Assembly: GCA_000720845.1 (NCBI GenBank)
Contig: JODU01000059.1
Coordinates: forward strand, 1 to 8,542
Direction of reading: 5' to 3'
Length of the DNA: 8,542 nucleotides
Source: Kitasatospora aureofaciens
GTDB taxonomy: Bacteria > Actinomycetota > Actinomycetes > Streptomycetales > Streptomycetaceae
Below, piece by piece: positions 1 to 6,234 of the stretch (positions are counted from its first letter, which is position 1; each line of letters starts with the position of its first letter). The translations under genes were made by a program, and so were the position numbers. The notes below the pieces were generated by a model. That model was not told where the DNA came from. It was given only the letters and a program-made list of their open reading frames with translations, and made no database searches.

Positions 1-1551
1 GGGTGTGGGTGTGGGGGTCGGCTTCGGGGTCGGGGTCGGCTTGGGCGCTGCCACCGGTGCGGGTGGGCGGGGCGGGTGGGTCGAGGGCGTGGGAGTGTCC
101 GGGGCGGGCTGCGCCACCGGTGAGGAGGCGGGCGGGGCGGCCTTCGGCGGCTCCTTGTCCGGGGCGTCGTTGCCGGCCAGCGCGAGGGCCAGCGCCGCCG
201 CGGCGGCCACCGCGACCACGCCGGCCGCGATACCGGCCTTCACCGGTGCGCCCAGCCCCTCGGAGGCCGCCGCACCGCCCCCGGCACCCGCTCCGCCGGA
301 GCTGCCGCCGCTCGCCGCGGCCGCCGCGCCCGCGGCTCCGGCCGCCCCGGCGCCCGCGCCCCCGGCGATGAGCCCCGCCGCCTTCGCGTACCCGGCGACA
401 CCGAACCAGCCGATGACCGCGACGGGCACCACCGCGGGAATGCCGCTCGCGACCTCCTCGATCTGGGTGGCGGCCAGCCGGCACCTGGCGCACTCCTCCA
501 GGTGCTTGCGCAGCCCGCGTTCGGCCCGGATGCGCAGCCTGCCGCGCGCGTACGTGCCGAGCTGGTCGGCGTAGCGGGCGCACTCCTCGTCGGTGGCGAG
601 GGCATCGCTGACGTGGGCCTGGAGGTAGGCCTGCTTCAGGCCCTCGCGGGCGCGGCTGGCGAGGACACGGGTGCCGTTGGCGTCCAGCCCGAAGAGCACG
701 GCCACCTCGCTCGGCGACTCGTCCTCGACCTCGGTGTGCCACAGCACGGCCTGCCACCGCTCCGGCAGCGACCGAAAGGCCCGCATGGCCATCGACTGCT
801 CGGCCTCGTGCATGGCGCGGACGTCGGCGCCCAGCTCCAGGGTGTCGTCGTCCGCCTTGGTGGAGTGCGCGGCCTGCGCGGCGAACACCGCGAAGTCCTC
901 GACCAGCTGCTCCCGCCCGGCCGACCTGGTCCAGCCGGCGGCGACGCGCCGGACCGCGGTGAGCAGGTAGGCGCGCACGGCGTGCTCGGGCCCCGAACCG
1001 CCGCGCACCGCCTGGAGCATGCGGGCGAACACCTCGGCGGTGAGGTCGTCCGCGGTGTGCGCGTCCCGGCAGCAGGTACGCGCGTACCTGCGTACCGCGT
1101 CCGCGTGGCGCCGGTACAGCTCCTCGTAGGCCGTGTCGTCGCCCGAGCGCATCCGCTCGATCAGCTCCGCGTCGGACGCCGGAAACTCCCGCGGCGGCGG
1201 CAGGATGCCACCGTCGTACAGCTCCCGCGGCGGCGGCAGCACGCTGTCCTCGTGCAGCTCGCGCTGCGCCGGGACCCCGGTCCCCGAGCGGTCCCCGTCC
1301 TCGGCGGGGCCGCCGCTGCCGCCGCCCTCGGCCCAACCGCCGAGGGCACCGTCCTCCGTGGGGCCGCCACGGGCGGTTTCCCCGGCCTGGCGGCCGTCCT
1401 TCGCGGGAGGGCCGGCCCGCCGGGCGTGTGCCGGGCCGCCCTGGCCCGGCACCTGCGGCGCGTCACCGTCCCGGGTGCCGCCTGCTCCGACGCCACCGGG
1501 ACCGTTCTCCCCGTCACCGCCGAGTGACCCGTCCCGCCCGTCAACGCTCAT
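1..1551 (-). CDS. ECF-type RNA polymerase sigma factor fused to zinc-finger and membrane-anchor segments (3' end outside window)
   Basis: The minus-strand frame is open from an ATG at 1551 to the left edge: 517 codons with no stop, so the C-terminus is missing. Residues 1-125 are Gly/Pro-rich and probably disordered. Residues 128-210 match sigma region 2 (ELIERMRSGDDTAYEELYRR, then ADDLTAEVFARML). Residues 245-312 match region 4 (SLPERWQAVLWHTEVE, then SPSEVAVLFGL). Residues 320-362 resemble a ZAS anti-sigma zinc finger: H350-x3-C354-x2-C357, with C324 upstream as a possible fourth ligand. Hydrophobic stretches lie near 372-395 and 440-460, followed by a Pro/Thr-rich tail ending in PTPTP repeats. 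Such sigma factors with C-terminal extensions are known in actinomycetes. I infer a membrane-tethered sigma factor, probably carrying its own inhibitory segment. A GGGGG stretch lies 9 nt before the ATG. From memory this corresponds to S. coelicolor SCO4117. Target genes and signal are unknown. Confidence 0.85.
   Translation of the reverse strand, partial: MSVDGRDGSLGGDGENGPGGVGAGGTRDGDAPQVPGQGGPAHARRAGPPAKDGRQAGETARGGPTEDGALGGWAEGGGSGGPAEDGDRSGTGVPAQRELHEDSVLPPPRELYDGGILPPPREFPASDAELIERMRSGDDTAYEELYRRHADAVRRYARTCCRDAHTADDLTAEVFARMLQAVRGGSGPEHAVRAYLLTAVRRVAAGWTRSAGREQLVEDFAVFAAQAAHSTKADDDTLELGADVRAMHEAEQSMAMRAFRSLPERWQAVLWHTEVEDESPSEVAVLFGLDANGTRVLASRAREGLKQAYLQAHVSDALATDEECARYADQLGTYARGRLRIRAERGLRKHLEECARCRLAATQIEEVASGIPAVVPVAVIGWFGVAGYAKAAGLIAGGAGAGAAGAAGAAAAASGGSSGGAGAGGGAAASEGLGAPVKAGIAAGVVAVAAAAALALALAGNDAPDKEPPKAAPPASSPVAQPAPDTPTPSTHPPRPPAPVAAPKPTPTPKPTPTPTP
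1186..1239. repeat. 18-bp direct repeat encoding a tandem PPPREL motif
   Basis: The identical 18-mer CTCCCGCGGCGGCGGCAG occurs at 1186-1203 and 1222-1239, exactly 36 bp (12 codons) apart. In the sigma-factor frame it gives a two-copy 12-residue unit at residues 97-122, RELHEDSVLPPP followed by RELYDGGILPPP, and then a third partial copy, REF. It lies just upstream of sigma region 2, at the end of the low-complexity N-terminal extension. Confidence 0.8.
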
Positions 1552-1603
1552 CGCGGAAAGCCCCCGCCAACCTGCCCAGCCCGTCCGAACACCGGGTCAG
1601 CGT

Positions 1604-1614
1604 GCCATATTGGC
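1604..1614. promoter_or_regulatory. Short palindrome upstream of the sigma-factor gene
   Basis: GCCA-TAT-TGGC is a perfect inverted repeat with 4-bp arms and a 3-bp centre, in a locally AT-rich patch 53 bp upstream of the sigma-factor ATG. Its position suits an operator or promoter element, but at this length chance is a real alternative. I could not assign convincing -35/-10 hexamers in the 184-bp gap between the sigma gene and the TetR gene. Confidence 0.25.
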
Positions 1615-1717
1615 TTTTGTTCAGGCCCCTCCTGTGCCGACCATCACTCGTCTGTGGGGACTTGCCGTGCCGCGGTAATAACGCTCAGCCGTTCGGGGAA
1701 GGAGAAACGGGCCGCCC

Positions 1718-1735
1718 GACGGCGTCGCCGCCGTC
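1718..1735 (-). terminator. Candidate hairpin terminator after the TetR gene
   Basis: GACGGCG-TCGC-CGCCGTC is a perfect 7-bp stem with a 4-nt loop, directly abutting the TetR stop codon (1736-1738). On the transcript it is followed by GGGCGGCCCGTTTCTCC, with no U-run. Many Streptomyces terminators lack one, so termination is plausible but unproven. Confidence 0.4.
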
Positions 1736-2590
1736 TCACGCCGGACGCGACCGCAGTCCCTCCAGCAGGATGTCCAGCAGCCGGGCCGAAGCCGCTGCCT
1801 GCTGGGCCGGGTCAGGCAGCGAGGGCGCCGCCGTGGCTATCACCAGCAGTACGTCCGACACCGACACGTCCGGCCGCAGCTCCCCCGCCGTCCGCGCCCG
1901 CTCCACGAGTCGGCCCACCACCTCCAGGAGCGCCGCGGCCCCGTCGTCGCCCGCCAGGGAGTCCGCGGTGGAGCCCGCCGCAGGACCCGCCGCGCCCGCT
2001 CTCTCAGCGACGGAACCCGCGGCGCCAGCCGACGCCCCGGCCCTGGCGGCCTCCTCGGGCACCAGGCGCAGCTCGCCGGTGCCCGGCTGTATCCGCTGCT
2101 GCGGCACCCGCGGATCACCGGCCGCCGCACCACCGGCACCACTGTCTCCGTCGTCCTGCGTCCCGACCCGCAGCACCTGCGGTGGCAGCAGCCGGCCGGC
2201 GCCCGAGGCCACCGACGTCCGCAGGAAGCGGGACAGCGCCGACCACGGCTCGTCCTCCTGCCCGAGCGCCGTGCGCGCCTGGTCGGTCAGCCGCGCCGTC
2301 TCCTCCTCGGCTATCCGGCGCACCAGGACGTCCTTGCTCGGAAAACGCCGGTACACCGTGCCGACGCCGACCCGCGCGCGCCGCGCCACGTCCTCCATCG
2401 GCGCGCCGTATCCCAGCTCGCCGAACACCTCCCGGGCCGCGCGCAGCACGTGCTCCAGATTGCGCTGGGCGTCCACGCGCAAGGGCGCGCTCCGCGCCGC
2501 GTCGCCGCGTGCGCCGCCCGCCGTCGCATTCATCGCGCCGCCGGGCGCGACGGCCGACGCGGACGACCAATGAGAATCCTGAACATGCAT
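1736..2590 (-). CDS. atrA: TetR-family transcriptional regulator, probable AtrA
   Basis: This 284-residue protein starts at an ATG at 2590, preceded by a GGGGGA Shine-Dalgarno sequence with good spacing. The frame stays open 42 codons further upstream, but that part looks non-coding. An internal ATG at 2533 (residue 20) is an alternative start. Residues 1-38 are low-complexity. Residues 40-93 form a typical TetR helix-turn-helix: VLRAAREVFGELGYGAPMEDV, with recognition helix VGVGTVYRRFPSKDVLVRRI. The ligand-binding half is interrupted around residues 143-216 by a Gly/Ala/Gln-rich low-complexity stretch, then resumes with helices to the C-terminus. The gene is divergent from the NADH dehydrogenase. 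That neighbourhood matches my memory of SCO4118 (AtrA), known in S. coelicolor as an activator of actII-ORF4 and of the GlcNAc transporter gene nagE2. Family assignment is sure; the atrA identity rests on recalled synteny. Confidence 0.85.
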   Translation of the reverse strand: MHVQDSHWSSASAVAPGGAMNATAGGARGDAARSAPLRVDAQRNLEHVLRAAREVFGELGYGAPMEDVARRARVGVGTVYRRFPSKDVLVRRIAEEETARLTDQARTALGQEDEPWSALSRFLRTSVASGAGRLLPPQVLRVGTQDDGDSGAGGAAAGDPRVPQQRIQPGTGELRLVPEEAARAGASAGAAGSVAERAGAAGPAAGSTADSLAGDDGAAALLEVVGRLVERARTAGELRPDVSVSDVLLVIATAAPSLPDPAQQAAASARLLDILLEGLRSRPA

Positions 2591-2611
2591 AGACAATCCC
2601 CCGGTAATGAC

Positions 2612-2627
2612 GTCTCCCCCCGGAGAC
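2612..2627. promoter_or_regulatory. Perfect inverted repeat just upstream of the TetR start
   Basis: GTCTCC-CCCC-GGAGAC has 6-bp perfect arms and a 4-bp centre. It ends 21 bp upstream of the TetR ATG, next to its ribosome binding site. It could be an autoregulatory operator or an mRNA 5'-leader hairpin affecting translation. Confidence 0.45.
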
Positions 2628-2675
2628 ACTCCCCGCCATCGAAAGCCGGAGCGCGTGGAACGGGCCCGGTTGCGC

Positions 2676-2694
2676 GGTCCGCCCGTCGCGGACC
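2676..2694. promoter_or_regulatory. Perfect 7-bp inverted repeat upstream of the TetR gene
   Basis: GGTCCGC-CCGTC-GCGGACC has 7-bp perfect arms around a 5-bp centre. Its size suits a dimeric regulator's operator or an RNA hairpin in the TetR leader. Which protein, if any, binds it cannot be read from the sequence. Confidence 0.45.
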
Positions 2695-2757
2695 CCATGA
2701 GCACATCCCCCTGCACACCGTCGGAAAGAACATAGTTGAGCGGGGGTCAATTCAGAA

Positions 2758-2783
2758 GGGGCACGTTCCGCACGGAGCGCCCC
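2758..2783. promoter_or_regulatory. Long imperfect inverted repeat in the divergent control region
   Basis: CGTTCCG-CA-CGGAGCG (2764-2779) is a 7-bp inverted repeat with one mismatch. Flanking GGGG (2758-2761) and CCCC (2780-2783) extend the dyad beyond a 2-nt bulge. It shares a GTTCC/GGAAC-like half-site with the quasi-palindrome GGAACGGGCCCGGTTGC at 2657-2673, making the two plausible sites for one regulator, for example the adjacent TetR protein. Confidence 0.35.
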
Positions 2784-2964
2784 CCGATCGGCGCACGGAT
2801 CGCATACGCCCCGAATGTGCCGCTCTCCACCCCCATGCTCTCCCACGCTGACCTGCGCGATCACCTCGCGCCACGGCGGTTCGCCCAGCTCGGTGCCCCG
2901 GCGATCTCCGGTCACACAAATTGACGAGCCTGTGGACAAACGCAAGCGCCGGGTGCGTCATGGG

Positions 2965-4344
2965 ATGGTGAAGGAACGTGCGCGCATTCTCGTTGTCGGC
3001 GGTGGCTACGTCGGGATGTACACGGCCCTGCGGCTGCAACGGAACCTCAAGGGCGAACTGCGGCGGGGCGAGGCCGAGATCACGGTCGTCACCCCCGACC
3101 CTTACATGACGTATCAGCCGTTCCTCCCCGAGGCGGCGGCCGGTTCCATCTCCCCGCGGCACGTCGTCGTACCGCTGCGCCGCGTCCTCGGCCAGTGCGA
3201 CCTCGTCGTCGGCGAGGCCGAGGCCATCGACCACACGAGCCGCACCGCCACGGTCACCACGCTCGCCACCGACGAGGAGAAGACGGGCGCCCGCCGGATC
3301 ACGTACGACGAACTCGTCCTCGCGCCCGGTTCCGTCTCGCGCACCCTGCCCGTGCCCGGACTCGCCGACCACGGCGTCGGTTTCAAGACCGTCGAGGAGG
3401 CCATCGGCCTGCGCAATCACGTCCTCGAACAGATGGACATCGCCTCCTCCACCCGCGACCCGGCCCTGCGCGACGCCGCCCTCACCTTCGTCTTCGTCGG
3501 CGGCGGCTACGCCGGCGTGGAGGCCCTCGGCGAACTGGAGGACATGGCCCGCTACGCCGCGCGGTACTACCACAACGTCACGCCCGAGGACATGAAGTGG
3601 ATCCTCGTCGAGGCGTCGGGCCGCATCCTGCCCGAGGTCGGCGAGGAACTGGGCCGCTACACGGTCACCGAACTGCGCCGCCGCAACATCGACGTACGCC
3701 TGGACACCCGCCTCGAGTCCTGCGCCGACCGCGTCGCCGTCCTCAGCGACGGCTCCCGCTTCCCCACCCGCACGGTCGTCTGGACGGCCGGCGTCAAACC
3801 GCACCCGGTCCTCGCCTCCACCGACCTGCCCCTCGACGACCGCGGCCGGCTCACCTGCACCGCCCACCTGTCGGTCGACGGCGCCCCGCACGCGTGGGCG
3901 GCCGGAGACGCCGCCGCCGTCCCCGACGTCACCGCCGCCGAACCCGGCCGGGAATGCGCCCCCAACGCCCAGCACGCCGTCCGCCAGGCCAAGGTCCTCG
4001 GCGACAACGTCACCCACGCCCTGCGCGGCGAGCCCCTCGACACCTACGCGCACAGGTACGCCGGCTCCGTCGCCTCCCTGGGCTTCCACAAGGGCGTCGC
4101 GCACGTCTACGGGCGCAAAGTCAAGGGCTACCCCGCGTGGTTCATGCACCGCGCCTACCACCTCAGCCGCGTCCCCACCGTCAACCGCAAGGCGCGCGTG
4201 CTCGCCGAATGGGTGATCGCCGGACTCTTCAAGCGGGAGATCGTCTCCCTGGGTTCACTCGAACATCCGCGGGCGGAGTTCGAACTCGCGGCCGGTGGAA
4301 AGCCTTCTCAGGAGCCCCCGCACAACCCGAAGGGGTCGTCCTGA
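2965..4344 (+). CDS. NAD(P)/FAD-dependent oxidoreductase, type II NADH dehydrogenase (NDH-2) family
   Basis: This 459-residue flavoprotein has the usual length for bacterial NDH-2. It is predicted to pass electrons from NADH through FAD to membrane menaquinone without pumping protons. The FAD-binding motif GGGYVG is at 12-17 in a classic beta-alpha-beta start (ARILVVGGGYVGMYTALRL). The NADH-binding motif GGGYAG is at 179-184, TAGVKPH at 274-280, the second FAD motif AAGDAA at 312-317, and the quinone-site-like APNAQHAVRQAK at 332-343. The C-terminal part (387-430) is rich in aromatic and basic residues, as in the amphipathic membrane-binding region of NDH-2. The ATG at 2965 is chosen because conserved sequence begins at once and the in-frame DNA upstream looks non-coding. 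The start has only a weak Shine-Dalgarno; in-frame GTG codons at 2932 and 2953 are alternatives. From memory it matches SCO4119. A related ferredoxin- or thiol-dependent reductase role cannot be excluded. Confidence 0.88.
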   Translation: MVKERARILVVGGGYVGMYTALRLQRNLKGELRRGEAEITVVTPDPYMTYQPFLPEAAAGSISPRHVVVPLRRVLGQCDLVVGEAEAIDHTSRTATVTTLATDEEKTGARRITYDELVLAPGSVSRTLPVPGLADHGVGFKTVEEAIGLRNHVLEQMDIASSTRDPALRDAALTFVFVGGGYAGVEALGELEDMARYAARYYHNVTPEDMKWILVEASGRILPEVGEELGRYTVTELRRRNIDVRLDTRLESCADRVAVLSDGSRFPTRTVVWTAGVKPHPVLASTDLPLDDRGRLTCTAHLSVDGAPHAWAAGDAAAVPDVTAAEPGRECAPNAQHAVRQAKVLGDNVTHALRGEPLDTYAHRYAGSVASLGFHKGVAHVYGRKVKGYPAWFMHRAYHLSRVPTVNRKARVLAEWVIAGLFKREIVSLGSLEHPRAEFELAAGGKPSQEPPHNPKGSS

Positions 4345-4452
4345 CCGGACTCAGGAACTCCCTCGGCCACTGGGGCGTCTGACGGATGTCGGCCGGGCGG
4401 GCACCCTGCCAGACTGGTCCACCACCGCGGGCGCGCCGCCGCTCGCCCCAGC

Positions 4453-4475
4453 GCGGCCCCCGGGGCCCGGGCCGC
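4453..4475 (+). terminator. Candidate GC hairpin between the NADH dehydrogenase and PP2C genes
   Basis: GCGGCCC (4453-4459) and GGGCCGC (4469-4475) form a perfect 7-bp stem around a 9-nt GC loop, 109 nt after the dehydrogenase stop and 52 nt before the next start. There is no U-run. It could end the dehydrogenase transcript, but the whole 183-bp gap is so GC-rich that some dyads are expected by chance. Confidence 0.3.
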
Positions 4476-4527
4476 CCCCGGCCCGTCCCGGTCCCCGGCC
4501 GCCGACAACTACACGAGGCAAGGATTC

Positions 4528-6186
4528 GTGAACTTCACGCGCTGGAGCGCCCGACTCCCCGGAACACAGCGCCGCGCCGCCGCGCGGACCGACACGGCCC
4601 TCTCCCCGGACCGGCGGGCGGACGGCTCCGTACCCGCCGCCCGCGCCGAGCAGCTGACCGACGAAGCCCCGCCCGCCACCGACGTTCCCGGCGTCGACGA
4701 GCTGCCCGTACGCGACGTCCTCGACCGCGTCCCGGCCCTCGTCGCCCTCCTCCACGGGCCCGAGCACCGCCTCGCCTACGTCAACGACGCCTACGTCGCC
4801 GCCTTCGGCCTGCGCGACCTCGGCGCCCGCGCCCGCGAGGCCCTCCCCGAGCTGGACGAACCGGGCCTCTTTCCGCTCCTGGACCAGGTGCAGCGCAGCG
4901 GGCGGCCCCGCACCCTCAAGTCCCGCAAGGCCCCGGACGGCCGCTCCTACACCTTCACCTGCACCCCGGTCGGCGCGGGCCGCGACGGCGACGGCCGCGG
5001 CGTGCTCGTCTTCGCGACCGACGTCACCGACCACGCCGAGGCCGCCGGCCGCCTGCGCGCGAGCGAACGCAGCCAGCGCGAGACCGCCGTCACCCTCCAG
5101 CGCTCCCTCCTCCCGCAGAAGCTGGAGGAGCCCGACGACCTGCGCGTCGCCGCCACCTACCACCCCGGCGGCACCGAAGCCGCGGTCGGCGGCGACTGGT
5201 ACGACGTGATCACCCTCGGCGGCGGCCGCACCGCCCTGGTCATCGGCGACGTCATGGGCCGAGGCGTCCGCGCGGCGGCCGTAATGGGCCAGCTCCGTAC
5301 GGCGGTCCGGGCCTACGCCCGCCTCGACCTGCCCCCGCACGAGGTGCTCCAGCTCCTCGACGGCCTCGCCGCCGAGATCGACGCCAACCAGATCGCCACC
5401 TGCGTCTACGCCATCCACGACCCGAACGAGGGCCGGCTGGTCTACGCGTCCGCGGGCCACCTGCCCATCCTGGTCCGCGACGAGAACGGCACCGTGCAGC
5501 GCGCCGACGAGCCCACCGGCCCACCGCTCGGCACCGGCGGCTGGATCCACGCCTCCGGTTCGATCGCCCTGCCCCCCGGCTCCACGGCCGTCCTCTACAC
5601 CGACGGCCTGGTCGAACGTCGCGACGAGGACCTCGACGAGGGCATCGCCGCCCTGGAGCGCGCCCTGTCCGGCGCCACCGGCACCCCCCAGGTGGTCTGT
5701 GACCGCCTGATCCGCTCGGCGGGCGTCACCCCGGACCACGACGACGACGTCGCCGTCCTGGTCCTCCAGCACCCCGCCCGCGGGGGCGCCGAGGCCGAGC
5801 TGTTCCGCAACGCCGCCCTGGAACTGCTCGGCGGCGTGGAGGCGGCCCCACGCGCGCGTGCCTTCGCCTCCGGCGTCCTCACCAGCTGGCGCTTCCCCAC
5901 CGACCTGCACGACCTCGGCGTCCTGGCCACCAGCGAACTGGTCGCCAACTCCCTCCAGCACGGCACCCCGCCGATGCGGCTGCGCCTGCGCCGCACCGAC
6001 CGCCGTCTGATCATCGAGGTGACCGACGGCGACGACCACCTGCCCCGACGCCGCCGCGCGGAGCCGGGGGACGAGTCCGGCCGGGGCATCGCCATCGTCG
6101 CGACGATCGCCTCCAACTGGGGCTCCCGGCGCACCCCGGGCGGAGGCAAGGCGGTCTGGTGCGAGTTCGTCCTGCAGAAGCCGTGA
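4528..6186 (+). CDS. PAS - PP2C (SpoIIE-type) phosphatase - HATPase signalling protein
   Basis: This 552-residue soluble protein starts at GTG 4528 with an AAGGA Shine-Dalgarno 5 nt upstream. Residues 1-60 are variable. Residues 62-168 form a PAS sensor domain (DRVPALVALLHGPEHRLAYV, ending VFATDVTDHAE). Residues 170-190 are a likely coiled linker. Residues 190-415 are a SpoIIE-type PP2C Ser/Thr phosphatase with metal-binding acidic motifs GGDWYD (221-226), GDVMGRG (240-246), YTDGLVERR (357-365) and DHDDDVAV (403-410). Residues 425-550 are an RsbW/SpoIIAB-like HATPase: N-box ELVANSLQHG (470-479), VTDGDD (498-503), ESGRGIAIV (516-524) and GGGKAVWCEF (538-547). Such proteins act in partner switching: the phosphatase dephosphorylates an anti-anti-sigma factor and the HATPase binds or phosphorylates it, controlling a stress or developmental sigma factor. 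No partner antagonist gene is visible nearby. Catalytic motifs look intact; signal and target are unknown. From memory it matches SCO4120. Confidence 0.9.
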   Translation: MNFTRWSARLPGTQRRAAARTDTALSPDRRADGSVPAARAEQLTDEAPPATDVPGVDELPVRDVLDRVPALVALLHGPEHRLAYVNDAYVAAFGLRDLGARAREALPELDEPGLFPLLDQVQRSGRPRTLKSRKAPDGRSYTFTCTPVGAGRDGDGRGVLVFATDVTDHAEAAGRLRASERSQRETAVTLQRSLLPQKLEEPDDLRVAATYHPGGTEAAVGGDWYDVITLGGGRTALVIGDVMGRGVRAAAVMGQLRTAVRAYARLDLPPHEVLQLLDGLAAEIDANQIATCVYAIHDPNEGRLVYASAGHLPILVRDENGTVQRADEPTGPPLGTGGWIHASGSIALPPGSTAVLYTDGLVERRDEDLDEGIAALERALSGATGTPQVVCDRLIRSAGVTPDHDDDVAVLVLQHPARGGAEAELFRNAALELLGGVEAAPRARAFASGVLTSWRFPTDLHDLGVLATSELVANSLQHGTPPMRLRLRRTDRRLIIEVTDGDDHLPRRRRAEPGDESGRGIAIVATIASNWGSRRTPGGGKAVWCEFVLQKP

Positions 6187-6187
6187 C

Positions 6188-6229
6188 CCGGCGCCGGAGG
6201 CGGAGAGGAACCCGCCCCCCGGCGACCGG
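6188..6229. terminator. Bidirectional hairpin terminator between convergent genes
   Basis: The arms CCGGCGCCGGAGGCGG (6188-6203) and 6212-6229 pair with one single-base bulge on the 3' arm plus one mismatch and one more bulge in the G/C run. They enclose the 8-nt loop AGAGGAAC. The hairpin starts 2 nt after the PP2C stop and ends 5 nt before the MFS stop, filling the 48-bp convergent gap. Position and stability make it a strong candidate for ending both transcripts. Confidence 0.7.
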
Positions 6230-6234
6230 CCCGC

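Larger units (their letters stand above)
2591..2964. promoter_or_regulatory. Divergent intergenic region between the TetR gene and the NADH dehydrogenase
   Basis: This 374-bp stretch has no credible gene; open frames across it have poor codon character. It must hold promoters for both flanking genes and contains four inverted repeats (2612-2627, 2657-2673, 2676-2694, 2758-2783). No clear sigma-70 promoter is visible. TTGACG at 2921-2926 has no matching -10 at 17-18 bp, and a minus-strand TTCTGA / TATGTT pair is only weak. I looked for a Rex-type operator (TTGTGA with inverted partner) because NADH dehydrogenase genes can carry one, and did not find it. Confidence 0.6.

Noticed and set aside
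1..60. G/T-rich simple repeat at the left edge as a regulatory or mobile-element end
   Set aside because: It is explained by codons for the Pro-Thr-Pro-Thr tail of the sigma factor read on the minus strand.
502..1527. 341-codon plus-strand open frame opposite the sigma factor
   Set aside because: No domain is recognisable, and the minus strand encodes clear sigma regions 2 and 4.
2911..2940. Rex-like redox operator upstream of the NADH dehydrogenase
   Set aside because: There are CACA and TGTG half-like elements but they are 12 bp apart, and no TTGTGA-type palindrome exists.
2921..2950. TTGACG as -35 of a dehydrogenase promoter
   Set aside because: No TANNNT -10 lies 16-19 bp downstream; the bases there are GC-rich.
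2752..4161. 469-codon minus-strand open frame opposite the NADH dehydrogenase
   Set aside because: It is Gly/Val/Asp-rich with no recognisable motif and exactly mirrors a well-supported flavoprotein gene. Long antisense frames are routine in such GC-rich coding DNA.
4351..6039. 562-codon minus-strand open frame opposite the PP2C/HATPase gene
   Set aside because: The sequence is repetitive Gly/Ala/Val/Asp without domains, whereas the plus strand carries clear PAS, PP2C and HATPase motifs with a good ribosome binding site.
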